DNA of 64,000 nucleotides from Larix kaempferi (Eukaryota > Streptophyta > Pinopsida > Pinales > Pinaceae): NCBI GenBank assembly GCA_027924585.1, contig BSBM01000386.1, positions 2,614,001 through 2,678,000 on the forward strand, written 5' to 3'. Each line of letters opens with the position of its first letter. Position 1 is the first letter of the stretch. The position numbers and the translations under genes are program-made. Below the pieces are notes generated by a model. That model did not search any database. It was given only the letters and a program-made list of their open reading frames with translations, and was not told the origin of the DNA. Below are positions 46,188 through 58,501 of this stretch, piece by piece.

Positions 46188-46670
46188 CTTCTCTTGGGGG
46201 AGTCCAAGAGATAAGAGGCAGAGTAGTACTTAACCGGAAATATTTACCTTTTTACCTTTCTGGATTCTGGGACAGAATTTCTGGATGATCGCACTTTTGG
46301 TAAAACTAGGGTTTGATTTTCCCGGAGTTCTACCCAACCAAAAAGTTTGATCTAGGGCTCAAAAGATAGGTTTTGAGAAGGGATATCCAGCCATGTAATC
46401 AGAATTCAAAAATGTCAACTTTTTTCTGAAACTAATTTTTGACTTATCGCACTTTTGGTAAAACTAGGGTTTGACTTTCCTGGAATTCTACCCAACCAAA
46501 AAGTTCGATCTAGGGATTAAAAGATTGGTATTGAGAAGGGCTATCCAGCCATGTAACCAGAATTCAATAATACCAACTTTTTACTGAAACCCTAACTTTC
46601 ATCGGAGAGAGAGAGAGAGGTATTCTTACCTTGTGAAAGATGTCCTATTCAGTCTAGCTCTGATACCATG
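46188..46670 (-). promoter_or_regulatory. Copia B 5' leader and primer-binding site
   Basis: The minus strand reads TGGTATCAGAGC beside the 5' LTR (complement of 46659-46670), a perfect match to the initiator-Met tRNA end. The leader contains a 158-bp tandem duplication (46288-46445 and 46446-46603), each unit with CCCAACCAAAAAGTT and ATCCAGCCATGTAA blocks, plus a GA tract at about 46604-46619. No ORF. Confidence 0.9.
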
Positions 46671-47158
46671 TTAATTTTAAACCAAATAGACTAGCAAGAT
46701 CACTGAAAGAGACATATTCACAAGATAGACACAAAATTTACCCTGGGAAACCCTCATGGGGTAGAAAACCCAGCAAAGCTTTCCTCAATAAGATGATCAA
46801 CCAAAATACAAGATGTGCTCCATCCTTCTCTAGCTCCTTAGCAGATCTCACAGACAAGTGCGCTACTTTTCTCAAGTGAGTGAGTGTGTCTAATGAGGAG
46901 TTCACCTCCTGTATTTATACTAACTGCCGACTGACCAAAATACCTAATGGGGCCGACCTCTCCTAGAGAAGTCTAATAACCCCTAAAATATGACATCGGG
47001 GCCGACCCCCACATGGTGGGTCTAATAACCCTAGTTAACACAAACCCCTGGAGGAATAATCATCTCCAGATACATGATAGGGTTACCTCGGAGGGATGAA
47101 AGATATCAGGAATAATAATGTACAAATATAATATTCGTAGAAGTTACAATATTCAACA
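46671..47158 (-). repeat. Copia B 5' LTR
   Basis: 488 bp. It differs from the left LTR by scattered substitutions and small indels. The TATA region at about 46907-46925 reads TATAAATACAGG on the minus strand. Confidence 0.92.
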
Positions 47159-47163
47159 CACAT

Positions 47164-47697
47164 ATCTCAACCTATCGGATCTCCAGGACTGATTACATGT
47201 GATTAGGAAAAACCTTAAAAGAATATCCCAGGATTAGTTTACGTGCCTAAGCATGACCGACAAGATATCTAAAGAGAATCCCAAGACTTATTACAAACAC
47301 ACTGCTCAACCTATCGGATCTCAAGGACTGGTTACATGTCATTAGGCAAAACCTTAAAAGAATATCCCAGGAACAGTTTACGTGCCTAAGCATGACCGAC
47401 AAGATATCTAAACAACATCCCAAGACTTATTACGAGCACACTACTCAACCTATCAAACCTCCAGGGATGATTACATGCCTCCCTAGCAAAACCTCGAAAG
47501 AGCATCCCAGGACTTATTACGAGCACACTGCTCAACCTATCAGATCTCCCAGGATCTTTTACATGATATTTGCACAACTTGCCACATATCATCGACCTCC
47601 GAGTTTCATCCTGAAACTCATGATCCACCTGATCATCCTCGCATGGAGCATCATCCTGATACTAATGATCAACCTGATCATCATCATCATACCCTAG
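47164..47697 (-). mobile_element. A' internal fragment 3, truncated
   Basis: Matches the 140-bp array and following TGATCATCC-rich part of Copia A (about 17440-17690), then stops abruptly at the ATCATCATCATACC simple repeat. This is the end of the A' unit; the rest of A' is missing. Confidence 0.86.
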
Positions 47698-50600
47698 GGA
47701 CCCACTTTTTCTACAACTACCCCAACCCGAATTACCAACATAGGGTAAAGGAATACCTGCAACTCACGACTCATCAAATGGGTATGTGCATCTCCCATAA
47801 ACTACACAAACATGCTCTCGGAGATCGTTGAAGAATAGTACAAATGATTTTGAAAAGTGGGCCCCGCCCCATATTTATATCATTTACCCTAAATTTCCAA
47901 CTAACCTTACAGAAGAAACGTAGCTCCATTTCACACACCATTTTCACCACTGTGATCATCACCTCAAGATATTCACCATGGATTAGAACATTTCCTATTT
48001 GGAACAGTTTCATATGGGCCCTCTTTTTCCCAGACACCCCATAGGTGAGACATGTTTTGGTTTTATATTTATGCATTGTCAATACCTTTGTCACATTCTT
48101 TAATACACTTGGGTATGTGTGCCAGACCCCTTGTTTTTCCATTATAAGAAAAAGAATCCATCCCTCAACAAAGGTGTCAGGATTCTATCATAGGTATCAT
48201 TACGAAACTAACATATAGGCAATGTTTCCACTCTGCTCACTTTGCATTAATCAATATTACCACTGATAACCATAGGGCCCTCACTTCCAATCATGATGTG
48301 CCATCAACGTCATCACTCTGATTCCCCCATGGGTGTGCACACCATTACATCCCTCATCATCATTTGGCACCCATGATGTCAATCCCCCACAAGTCCGAGG
48401 AATCTAAGACGGCTTGAAAAGATAACCCCCCGTTCATCATTTTATAGTTGCGCATTTACTCCAGACCCCCACCTCTAGTAGTTGATGCCATCCGATTCTT
48501 CGGCATATGTTATGATCAAGATTCACCACTAACCACTCATACCTCCATGAGAAAACTTCCATCTGCAATATTCCTCGTATCATCACCCCCACAAAGACAC
48601 CAATGGGGACCCCACCCTTAGAAGTAACTAATTCCCTTTAGTTATTCATGCATGAACAATCTACATGGCATTGATTCATGGGGAAACCATCTCTGTGTTT
48701 ACAAAGAAAACCCCACATCATCTCGGAAAGCATCCCCCAACCCACTCAAAACTGCGGGGACTCCACCCATCATCAAAATTTGTCTCCTGACACCCACAAA
48801 ACCGCGGGGACTCCACCAATTTTTCTTTGTGTACAAACAATTTCCCCGCTCCACATATAAAAATGGGAACTCTTGATTCTTTTGATAGCAACCCATGGTC
48901 ACCTTTGATTGATGTATTTGAGTATTACTATCCCCAACATTATCCATTTTGTTAGTCACCCTTAGTCTTAGTATTGTGTCTCCATCAAAGCCCCTTCACT
49001 TGCAGTTTGTCTCCCTCCATTTCACTCTATTCCTTTCCTAAAGGAATCTTGTCATTAACCCTCCCCATGTTTACACTGATCAAAGGAAGTTATGAGCCCC
49101 GCGCTTATCAGCCAGTCTTGTGTCAGGACTATCAATCGTAGAGTTGGTTACAGTATGGTCTTGTTTCCTATGATGAGACCCTCGTCTTCACATACACCTC
49201 AACTCTCATTGACATCATCTCACCATATTCTGAGAGTTGCAATAGTTGCAATTGTACCTTGGGGTCCGTTTCAATCACTATAAGGGATCACCTTGAACTA
49301 AGTAGGGAGAGTCATTAGTGCTCCCTAACTTAGTGGTTTCCCCTATGCTCGATGTCAACACCTCTATCGCATAAGGGAGAAATGTACTTTTGAAGGTAGC
49401 AGTTTTCACATTTGCAAAATCATGGTAGCAATCCATCGGGTACAATGAAGTTCCCCCCTTGTACTAATTCACCACTACTCTAGTCCCCCACCCCTTTGGA
49501 TTTGTCATGATCATCATCAGTTCCGCTTCTTCAATACTTAGCAGTAGTTTCAGGTTCAGTTACTCTCACATGGATTGAAGTATCTTTGAGTATCTTTGAG
49601 GGGTCAACTCAAAGATACTTCTAGGACAAGGGTAATCTTCTTGACAAGTTTTTCATGAGCATGGGCATACCCACCTCATTTGCATAAAACATAATTCTTT
49701 ATTACAGTTTCACCGGTCATCACCAAAAACCTTCCCCCATGGGAGGACCCCCTCATCTACAAATGCTTTGTCTACTAAATAAAAAGAGAGAAACATAAGA
49801 AACGATGATGCATTATCGGCTATACAGTACCTTCTGAACCTCATACATTAGGGGGTATTTGTTAACGCCTAAATCTCACACACATATGACATTTTGGCAA
49901 TTCTTGCAGTAAGGCATCATCAACATATAGAATGCAACTCACCAAATACATCCTCAACAAATACATGAATCAAAACATTCCCAAGAATAGTCGAATGGAT
50001 AGGTCGTGCGGCTAAAACCTTATTAACCTATGTTATAGCGCAAGTTACCAGTTCAGAACCCGCATGAACCTAGTGTAGAAATTCCTTTGATATCCACGTG
50101 ACTGTTAAATCTCACCCACCAACGACGCAATTGAAGAGTCATCAATGGCCCATCACTTCCACAATTCGAATTTGGGCTCCTTACACTCCTTGTGGCATTA
50201 AATATCCCTCTTGTGTACTTGTAACCACTTCATGAGGTGATGGAATTCACATTTGGAGCTAGTTGTTTCTTGGCCACCTCTTGACCTATAAAAGAAAGCC
50301 ATGGACATGCATCCTGTAGAGAGAAAAAAGATAAAATTTATGCGGAGCTGTATTTGTGTTATAGCTCCTTCATAGCTCACATCTTCCTACCTTTGAAAGC
50401 ATTACAAAGCTCCCTTGCCACCTTCCTCTAAGGGGCAAGAGTTTATGTCCATTGTTCTCTCACCCACTTAGCATATAGTTTGGACAAGAAGGACCTCACT
50501 AATGGATATTTTTGGATTCCCTTGAAGCCTACACCTCCTAGGTGTTGTACATGCTTGACCATTGGGCAATACAAAGTGGTTTTACATACATTTGGTTGTT

Positions 50601-51431
50601 TGAGTTTGCATTTCCCCCCTTTTTCCTTTATTATATTTTGTTTAGTTTTCTTTCTTTTATTTAGATTCCACTAACAACCACTTGAAGGATCATTTGGAGG
50701 ACACACAAACCTCCAAGGGACTCCAAGGACTAAGGCCTTGTTGCAACCTACAAGGCTTAACCCCTTACCAAGTGGAGGGATGCACCCTTTTGCAATTTCT
50801 TCCACAACAGTTTCCCTCAATGTTGATGTGATGAGGTAAAACCATAAAATAATGTCCCATGGATGAGTGTTGACCTCAATGTTGAAGTAGGCCAATGAAC
50901 TAGAATCCCATGTACAAGTGTTAACCACAATGCTGAAGTAGTCCAACAAGTTCCACCTTGAGCCTGGATCCCATGTATGAGTGTTGACTACCATGCTGAT
51001 GTATCCAATGCCCCATGTGCAAGGACTAATTGAAATGTTGAATTAGTCTAAGGGGATCATCCATAAGCTTAGGACCAATGTCCATGTGCTCAAGCTACAA
51101 CCCCATGAATGACACGTAAGTTCCACGAACCGCTATGTTTTATGATGAAAATTCCCACTGTAATTGTGTGGATCACAATAAGTGTAACCATCCAATGAAG
51201 GAAAACCGTCAATATACTAGTAAAAGGATGGATCTAAGAGGTACTCTACTACTCTAGAAGAGGCATGTTAGAAATTGGTACGAACCACTTATTGTTGCTT
51301 TTTCGCCACAAGGTTATCTTCATATGGTGGAGAAGAGTCATGAAAAAGAATATGAAAGTAGTTGTCTTACAAAAAATTACAACTATGCATATTCCGATCT
51401 TTGCAAGCATCTTCTAAATCATACCATATAT
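47698..51431. other. Unidentified repeat-like region without a supported gene
   Basis: C-rich plus strand with many short interrupted frames. No conserved retrotransposon domain was recognised. A direct repeat of CGGGGACTCCACC occurs at 48756 and 48806, and other short duplicated words occur at about 49575-49610. Probably an old element too decayed to classify. Confidence 0.45.
49984..50075 (+). repeat. tRNA-like segment, possible SINE head
   Basis: An A-box-like TCGAATGGATAGGTCGTG at about 49990 and a B-box-like AGTTCAGAACCC at about 50050-50061 are spaced as in a tRNA. The acceptor and anticodon stems do not pair well and there is no poly-A/T tail in clear view. Best read as a decayed tRNA-derived SINE or tRNA relic. 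Confidence 0.32.
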
Positions 51432-51436
51432 ATCTT

Positions 51437-52137
51437 TGTTAAATTTTCAGAATTTACTTCAATCTGATCTAGGATCTTAACTGAGAGAATGACATGTACA
51501 ACAAATCTACAGCATATCAATCATGGACACAATAATGCAAGCATAGAAGAGACACATAGTTTACTTGGGGAAAACCATAAAGGTGAAAAACCCCAATAAC
51601 TTCCTCAGAGATAGATAGAGCAATGATACAACCAGAATACAAGAGATAGTCTTATCCTAGCAGCAGAGCCTCCTCCTCGTAAGTGCGCCACTTTCCGAAT
51701 GAGAGAAATGTGTGAATGAATGATCAAATAGAGATCTCCCGATCTCTATTTATACTTGTTCTGTCCTGCCCAATAAACTAATGGGGCCTACATGTCTAGC
51801 TTAACCCATGGTTAACTTAATCCGGGCCGACCCCACACTTTGTGGTCTAATAACCCTTTGACCCACATGGCCGACCCCAAATAGGGTGGTCTAATAACCC
51901 TTCAACCCACATGACTTATATAGGGCCGACCCCAACAAGGCGATCTAATAACCCATCAAGTATAAGTTACGACACTTATAATATAAATGACGACACTTCC
52001 GTATAGAGGAATAATAACATCTTTATAGGAATACAAACAATTCCGTATAGAGGAATAATGCCATCTCTATAGGAGTACAAAATACATATATGAAATACAT
52101 GGGTGAAATACATTCTGAAGTTAAATATACATCAACA
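51437..52137 (-). repeat. Copia C 3' LTR
   Basis: TGTTAAATTTTCAG to ATCAACA. Minus-strand TATAAATAGA at 51745-51754. Four GGCC-(G/T)AC...CTAA motifs on the U3 side (51785-51955) instead of the two in Copia A and B. Internal polypurine tract AAGAGGGAG. Confidence 0.93.
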
Positions 52138-53784
52138 CTCCCTCTTAACTAGGAAGGTATTTCTCGACACAGATCTGCTAGCACAAGTCTTCTTGTCTGG
52201 ATCATCATTAGTGAATCATCATCCTCGAATCATCGTCATCGTCACTGCTGCTGCTATCTCAATCAATCTCTGAATCTACTCGTCATAGGAAGTTCTACAG
52301 AGCCAATCCTTTTTCATACTGGACGTAGGCCCACCACCTGCAGGTGTTCATCCTCACTGGCCATACTGTGGAAATATAAAGACTTATTACGTGCGTCACA
52401 AAACCTCCAAAGAGCATCCCAGGATGTTACGGGTACACAACTCCGACCTATAGGATCTCCCAGGGCCATATTATATGTGACCTCACCACAAAACCTTGCA
52501 AGAGCATCCCAGGCTGTTACGAGCACACAGCTCTACCTATAGCATCTCCCAGGGACAAATTATATGTGGTCACCACAAAACCTCGCAAGAGTATCCCAGG
52601 CTGTTACGAGCACATAGCACTACCTATAGGATCTCCGAGGGACAGATTATATGTGGTCATGGAAAAACCTTGCAAGAGCATCCTAGGATGTTACAAGCAC
52701 ACAGCTCTACCTATAGGATCTCCCAGGGACAAATTATATGCCATAGGACAAAACCTCGAAAGAGCATTTTCCAGATATCCCAGGGCCAGATTATATGCCA
52801 TAGGAAAAACCTTGAAAGATTATCTGCAGATCTCCTAGGGCCAAATTATATGTCCTCCCAGAGCAAAACCTCGAAAGAGCATTTGCCAGATATCCCAGGG
52901 CCAAATTACATTCCATAGGCAAAACCTCGAAAGACTATCTGCAAATCTCCCAGGGCCAAATTATATGCTCATCTGCACAACTTGATCCACGGCCATAGGG
53001 TATCATCCTGATACTCCCCATACATCATCCTGATGTATACATGATCATGTTGATCATCATCACTGCAACATCCTACTACATGTCATCTAGAGCAACATCC
53101 TGAAGCTCGTCATCTATGATCATCCTGATCATACACTACATCTACCTGATGCATACCAAGTATCTACCTGATACATATCATCATACATGATCCACTTGAT
53201 CATACAATGTATCCACCTGATAGAAATATAAATACATGATCCACTTGATCATACCTAATACATATCAACATACATGATCTACTTGATCATACAATGTATC
53301 CACCTGATACATATACAGATACATGGTCCAAGCATCCAACATGATGCATATACAAAATACATACAAATGATCCAACTGATCATATCCAACATCAAACATG
53401 ATGTGTACATATACATATAGAGAAGTAACTGGAGCATCGTCCTGATGCTCATCATCCATGATCCTCCTGATCATCATAGCATCGTCTTCTTCAGATCATC
53501 TCATCATCCACGAAGCACAGCCCAGATGCACATCATCTAGTACTTACACCACCGACATGGGAGAACACATCTACCACCATATGGGGAAGGCTCCAACCCT
53601 TACTCTTTCACCATGGGAGAACACATCTACCACCATGTGAAAAATGGCTTCAGCCTTTACATCTACACCATAGGAGAACACATCTACCACCATGTGAGAA
53701 TGACTCAGCAATTACATCACGACCATGGGAGAACACATCAACCATGTCAAAAAAGATCATGTGCATCTGCATCTTCCGGACTCA
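52138..53784 (-). repeat. Copia C 3' untranslated region with tandem arrays
   Basis: No gene. 86-90-bp units start AAAACCT at 52400, 52490, 52577 and 52664, then 55-60-bp shortened units from 52750 to about 52980. Bases 52980-53520 are TGATCAT-rich words. Bases 53545-53740 hold four copies of a roughly 50-bp CATGGGAGAACACATCTACC unit. The AAAACCT...AGAGCATCCCAGG core is shared with Copia A. Confidence 0.88.
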
Positions 53785-54990
53785 TCACTTCCATTTGGAA
53801 TGAACCTTGATCTGAAGTGCACCAAGCCTCTCTCTGAAGTAATCAAACTGCACTCTAGCCAACGGCTTGGTAAATACATCGGCAACCTGCTCATCCGTCA
53901 CAACATATTCTGCTTCGGTTGTACGCAGTGCTATAGAGGACTGCTTCTTGCTAAACCAAAAGATCACACCTGATCCCATACTGAAGAAGCACCCATAAGT
54001 TCTCTTCCTATCTGCAGCACTGCCTGCCCAATCAACATAACCTTGCAGGTTAAACTTTTGATTTGCATCATACTTGAGCCCATAATCAACCGTACCCTTC
54101 AGGTACCTCAGAATATGCTTTACACCAACCAGGTGAACACCTCTGGGATCCGTCAGGAACTAGTTCAATGTGTTCACCGCAAAGCAAATATCTAGTCTAG
54201 TGTTCGTCAGGTACATCAAGGACCCAATCATCTGACGATACATCGTGACATCAACCGGATCAGATGGAGCATCACACAGAAGCTTCAGGTTTGATGCCAT
54301 AGGTGTGGCCATAGCCTTGTAGTCCATCATCCCGAACCTCTTTAGGATCTCTACTGCATACTTCCCTTGTCCAAGGAAGATTCCATCTGCACTCTGCCAC
54401 ACATCCATGCCAAAAAAAAATAGTGCATCATCCCCAAGTTCTTCATCTCAAACTCGGCAGCAAGCTTCCGCTGCGTGTCGGAAATCAATCTATCTTCACC
54501 TGTAATAAACAAGTCATCCATATACAAAAGTAGTATCACTGGATTTCCTTCCTCAACCTTGTAGTAAAGGTTGGAATCCACTTTACTCTTGGTAAAGCCC
54601 AAACTGGATAGAAAGCTGTCTATCCTACCATACCAAGTTCTGCACGTATATGACTCCCTGTCATGTGTCTTAGAACCAAGTCTCTGCTCCACATACACTT
54701 CTTCTTCAACTACACCATTCAAGAAAGTTGTCTTGAAATCCATCTGGTGTATCTTCCATTTCATCACTGCAGCCAGAGCAAGTACGGATCTAATGGAAGT
54801 GTATCTGGCTACAGGAGCAACAGTCTCTATGCTACCACCTACAGCATGCTTGATCTTTTAGATCCTCTTGGAAGTCACTACAGACTCCCCTTCAGGTCTT
54901 GGGACTGCATCTCAAACATCTTCATGATCGACGGGTACTCCTCGATCATGGCATTCTTCCCAGATCCTGGGAACTTCAATATTTTCAATA
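53785..54990 (-). pseudogene. Copia C RT and RNase H remnant
   Basis: RT is at 54160-54767, with HQMDFKTTFLNGVVEEEVY and a YMDD box (LYMDDLFITG). A deletion of about 39 bases removes the ALYGLK segment, so TCRTWYGR is read directly. RNase H is at 53785-53979, with FWFSKKQSSIAL and TEAEYVVTDEQVADVFTKP; an internal deletion joins the middle of RNase H to its end. The frame shifts at about 54405 near an A-rich run. Non-functional. Confidence 0.86.
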
Positions 54991-55015
54991 GATAACTTTG
55001 TTGCTGAACAAATGT

Positions 55016-56640
55016 TGTAGTCCTTCTTTTGTAGGTGATGGTATATGATCTTTCCTACACAACAAGTTAAATTTCATGATTAGAAAACATCTTATATTTT
55101 TCAGAACAAATTCTTACACATAAAGAAATATGTCATACAGTCATGCAATTGTCTTAGCCAATGCTTCAATACAACATTTATCCATATTCCATAACTTTCT
55201 AGATGCCTTCCAATCTATACCAGAACATTGTTAAGAGTGTGCACAACTCCTAACATGTCAACAAAGAGGTTTCATTCTAGATAAGTAGCAATGGAATGTT
55301 GTACATTGCCATAGGCCAGTTACCCATGTATATTAGTAGTATACTATTCATTAATGCAATCATTCTAATATGCACAATACTATCCTAAGTCTAGGAACAT
55401 AAGCCTATACATCATTGAACAATTTTATTTAAACAAACAAATATGTAAGAAATGGTAATTAAAATACTTATCTTTGTTTGGTTGCTGGGTGGACTCCCTC
55501 TGAATCTTTGCAACTCCATTTTGATGTGGATTGTGAGAAGTGGTCAACTCCCTCTGAATATCTGCATCCTTGCAGAAACTACTGAAGTGTGCTCCTTTGC
55601 TTTCTTGCAGGAACAACTGGAGTGTGCTCCCTCTTGATCTTTGCTTCCTGGATTACCTGTCCTTGAACTCATATCCATCCTTAATCTCATACATAATCAC
55701 ACATTTATTAGTATAATCTTAATACTATCAAAACACAATAATGTATAGTCATGATCATTCATAGATAATAAACATTAGTATTCAAGGTTTCAGGGAAGTC
55801 TTCTTTTACTCATGCATATTCTTATTTGATCATAGGACTCTTCTGATTAGTTAAATCATCAATGCATAAACCCGTGATTACTCAAACCTATACCTTCATG
55901 ATTCTTCTGGTTAGTCATGTCATCAATTATGGTAAGAAACATAATATGCACACAACCATGACTATTCAAACCAATGACTTCATGAATAATCATTATCAAC
56001 AACACAACAGTATAAGATCCTAACACAAGGTAGGATTCTAGCTTGATATAGGAAAAACATACCTGGATTAGCATGCTAGCTAGTTATGTCTAACATACCC
56101 GCATAATGTCTTCTGGTTCTCTTCAATGACTTGTGCTAGTAACCTGCATGTCTCATAAGTTATCCATTGTAGAACCAAGTTATACATACCTCGTAAGTAG
56201 ATCTTCTAAGTGATCCATGACAATGAATGAATCTTTGTCTTCATGTCATCATGATCATATGTTCTTGAACTAGAACATGATTTGTCTTTCTTGGTGTACC
56301 TTTCATGTTAGCGGACAACATAAACCTCATACAACACCATAATGCATTAGTACAATCATAAGTGTCAACACCCTAATGAATGCATTCATAATTTTGTTAA
56401 GGTGATACGACAAGTCTAAAATCAAGATTGTTCTAACTGTAATAACATGAAGACAAACATATCATAAAATTAATCATGAACAAATCTTGAGACATACCTG
56501 GATGAGTCATACCTGTCGAGATTGCTTGTAATCTTCTTATGTAATGCCTTGGCCTCATCTCCCTCTGAAACAAGAACTTCTTCACTTATGCAGGTGACCA
56601 ATCCATCCTCTTCTAGGATTAAACCAATCCACTTGATTTG
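55016..56640 (-). pseudogene. Copia C gag/integrase fragments split by AT-rich spacers
   Basis: Readable islands: integrase NPHQNGVAKIQRE at about 55495-55540, gag-linker-like YTKKDKSC at about 56285-56310, and N-terminal gag at about 56525-56640. The spacers between them (about 55047-55467 and most of 55690-56510) do not match other Copia copies. Several island edges read AG-GTATGT or TGTAG on the minus strand, like splice junctions. They could be intron-like insertions, captured genomic DNA or simple replacement. Confidence 0.5.
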
Positions 56641-57800
56641 CAGGAACTGGATCTGGAGCTGTATTAGGGTTTGTCAGAGAAACCCCAAAATTTCAAACTT
56701 TGAATTTCAAACTTTTGAAAGGATAGAAATATGTGCCTTGATGAGCTGATCAAGCTGGTATATTCAGAATTTGAAAACTGCAAAGTTTCACTCCTCAATT
56801 TTTCCTTTGAAACTTCCGGATTCACTGGACATGACCCTGAAATAGGGTTTCATAAATCCCACCCTTCTTCCCAATCAAAAGGTTCGACCCAAATCTCTAA
56901 GCTTCTATTTTTTTGAGGAGCTTCCATCCGTGGTCACAGATTTCAAAAAATTCCCATTTTTGCAGAAGCCCTAATTTTCCAGTTTTCCGATCAAAGTCCC
57001 GAACTAGGGTCTGATCAAGCCCGGCCTTATACCCAACCAAAAATTCTGATCTTGGTCTCTAAATTTCGATTTTGATGGGTAGCATTCAGCCATAGTGTCC
57101 GATTACAAAAATTCCAACTTTCTCCGAAACCCTAAATTCTAGAAGCCATGAATGAAGGTGCTCAAAAATAATTATGTTATGATAGAAATATGTACCTGAT
57201 TGTTTCTGGTGTAACTCCGAACTTTTCGATCCAAAGGGTCTGAAATTTTTTCCTGAAATATCCCGACCTGTCATCTTTCCATCTCGACAGGTCTGACCTC
57301 AATTGGATTGTCTGAGAGAGATTTATGCCAAGTGTCGCAACGTGATCTGTTTATGGGATAATACAAGAGAGCTAACTTGTACGACATTCCATGTGTTACT
57401 GGTTCAACTTCGGCCTCTAAAAACTTTTCTTGAGATAGTACAGTCTGTGTACGACCTGTCACCTTTTACGAAATTTCATTTGGAGCTTCCTAGCCCAAGT
57501 TATGACCTTTTTCCCAAGGTCACCTGATTTTGACTCAGATCTGGAAGAGGCAGAAACTCTATATTGTACAAATCATAAATCACACAGTACAATGAATTAG
57601 AGGTTGTCCTTTGGACACAAGGTACATGGGGATCTGATCTTCGACCTGTAAACGTTTTCGATCCGAAAACTTCGCCAAAATGGATTTATAGTGAAAGTGC
57701 TACGATGACTGGTTTTTTCTATATCAAGCCCTAGCATCGGAAGTTCAACAAGTGTCATACATGCCATATCATGCCTTCTTTTAGGCTAGCTCTGCTACCA
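56641..57800 (-). promoter_or_regulatory. Copia C 5' leader and altered primer site
   Basis: The minus-strand primer site is TGGTAGCAGAGC (complement of 57789-57800), one base off the initiator-Met match. The leader is about 1.1 kb, twice that of Copia A or B. It contains two or three diverged copies of the shared module with CCAACCAAAAA-like and AAAATTCCAAC blocks (56860-56960, 57020-57130). No ORF worth reporting. Confidence 0.72.
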
Positions 57801-58501
57801 TGTTAAATTTTCAAAATTTACTTCAATCTGATCTAGGATCTTAACTGAGAGAACAACATTTACATCAAATCTACAGCATATCAATCATGGACACAATAAT
57901 GCAAGCACTGAAGAGACATAGAGTTTACTTGGGGAAAACCATAAAGGTGAAAAACCCCAATAACTTCCTCAGAGATAGATAGAGAAATGATACAACCAGA
58001 ACACAAGAGATAGTCTTCTCCTAGCAGCAGAGCCTCCTCCTCATAAGTGCGCCACTTTCCAAATGAGAGAAGTGTGTGAATGAATGATCAAATAGAGATC
58101 TCCCGATCTCTATTTATTCTTGTTCTATCCTGCCCAATAAACTAATGGGGCCTACATGTCTAGCTTAACCCATGGTTAAATTAATCCGAGCCGACCCCAC
58201 ACTTGGTGGTCTAATAACCCTTTGACCCACATGGCCGACCCCCAATAGGGTTGTCTAATAACCCTTCGACCCACATTACTTATACAGGGCCGATCCCAAC
58301 AAGGTGATCTAATAACCCATCAAGTATAAGTTACGACACTTACAATATAAATGACGACACTTCCGTATAGAGGAATAATAACATCTCTATAGGAATACAA
58401 ACACTTCCGTATAGAGGAATAATGCCATTTCTATAGGAGTACAAAATACATATATGAAATACATGGGTGAAATACATTCCGAAGTTACATATACATCAAC
58501 A
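57801..58501 (-). repeat. Copia C 5' LTR
   Basis: 701 bp; differs from the left LTR at several positions in the first 150 bases. The minus-strand TATA region has decayed to GAATAAATAG. Ends ACATCAACA beside TSD ATCTT. Confidence 0.93.

Larger units (their letters stand above)
39935..47158 (-). mobile_element. Copia element B, nearly intact
   Basis: 7224-bp minus-strand Copia. LTRs are 39935-40424 (490 bp) and 46671-47158 (488 bp), bounded TGTTAA...TTCAACA, with TSD CACAT (39930-39934) and CATAT (47159-47163), one mismatch. Polyprotein 46187-42095 is spoiled by one small N-terminal deletion and two in-frame UAG codons. It has a long 3' untranslated region with tandem arrays and an initiator-Met primer site. 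Confidence 0.93.
51437..58501 (-). mobile_element. Copia element C, decayed
   Basis: 7065 bp with two 701-bp LTRs (51437-52137 and 57801-58501) and a perfect TSD ATCTT (51432-51436, 58502-58506). Related to Copia A (similar LTR starts, leader and RT). The coding region is reduced to RT/RNase H pieces, a short integrase piece and gag pieces separated by AT-rich non-coding DNA. The primer site is mutated to TGGTAGCAGAGC. Confidence 0.93.

Noticed and set aside
47844-48876. Plus- and minus-strand frames of 60-122 codons
   Set aside because: C-rich composition gives long frames by chance; no conserved motif on either strand.
49984-50075. Functional tRNA gene
   Set aside because: Box-like motifs are present, but stems do not pair and no credible anticodon loop is seen.
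57086-57527. Short frames in the Copia C leader
   Set aside because: They lie in an untranslated leader shared, without ORFs, with Copia A and B.
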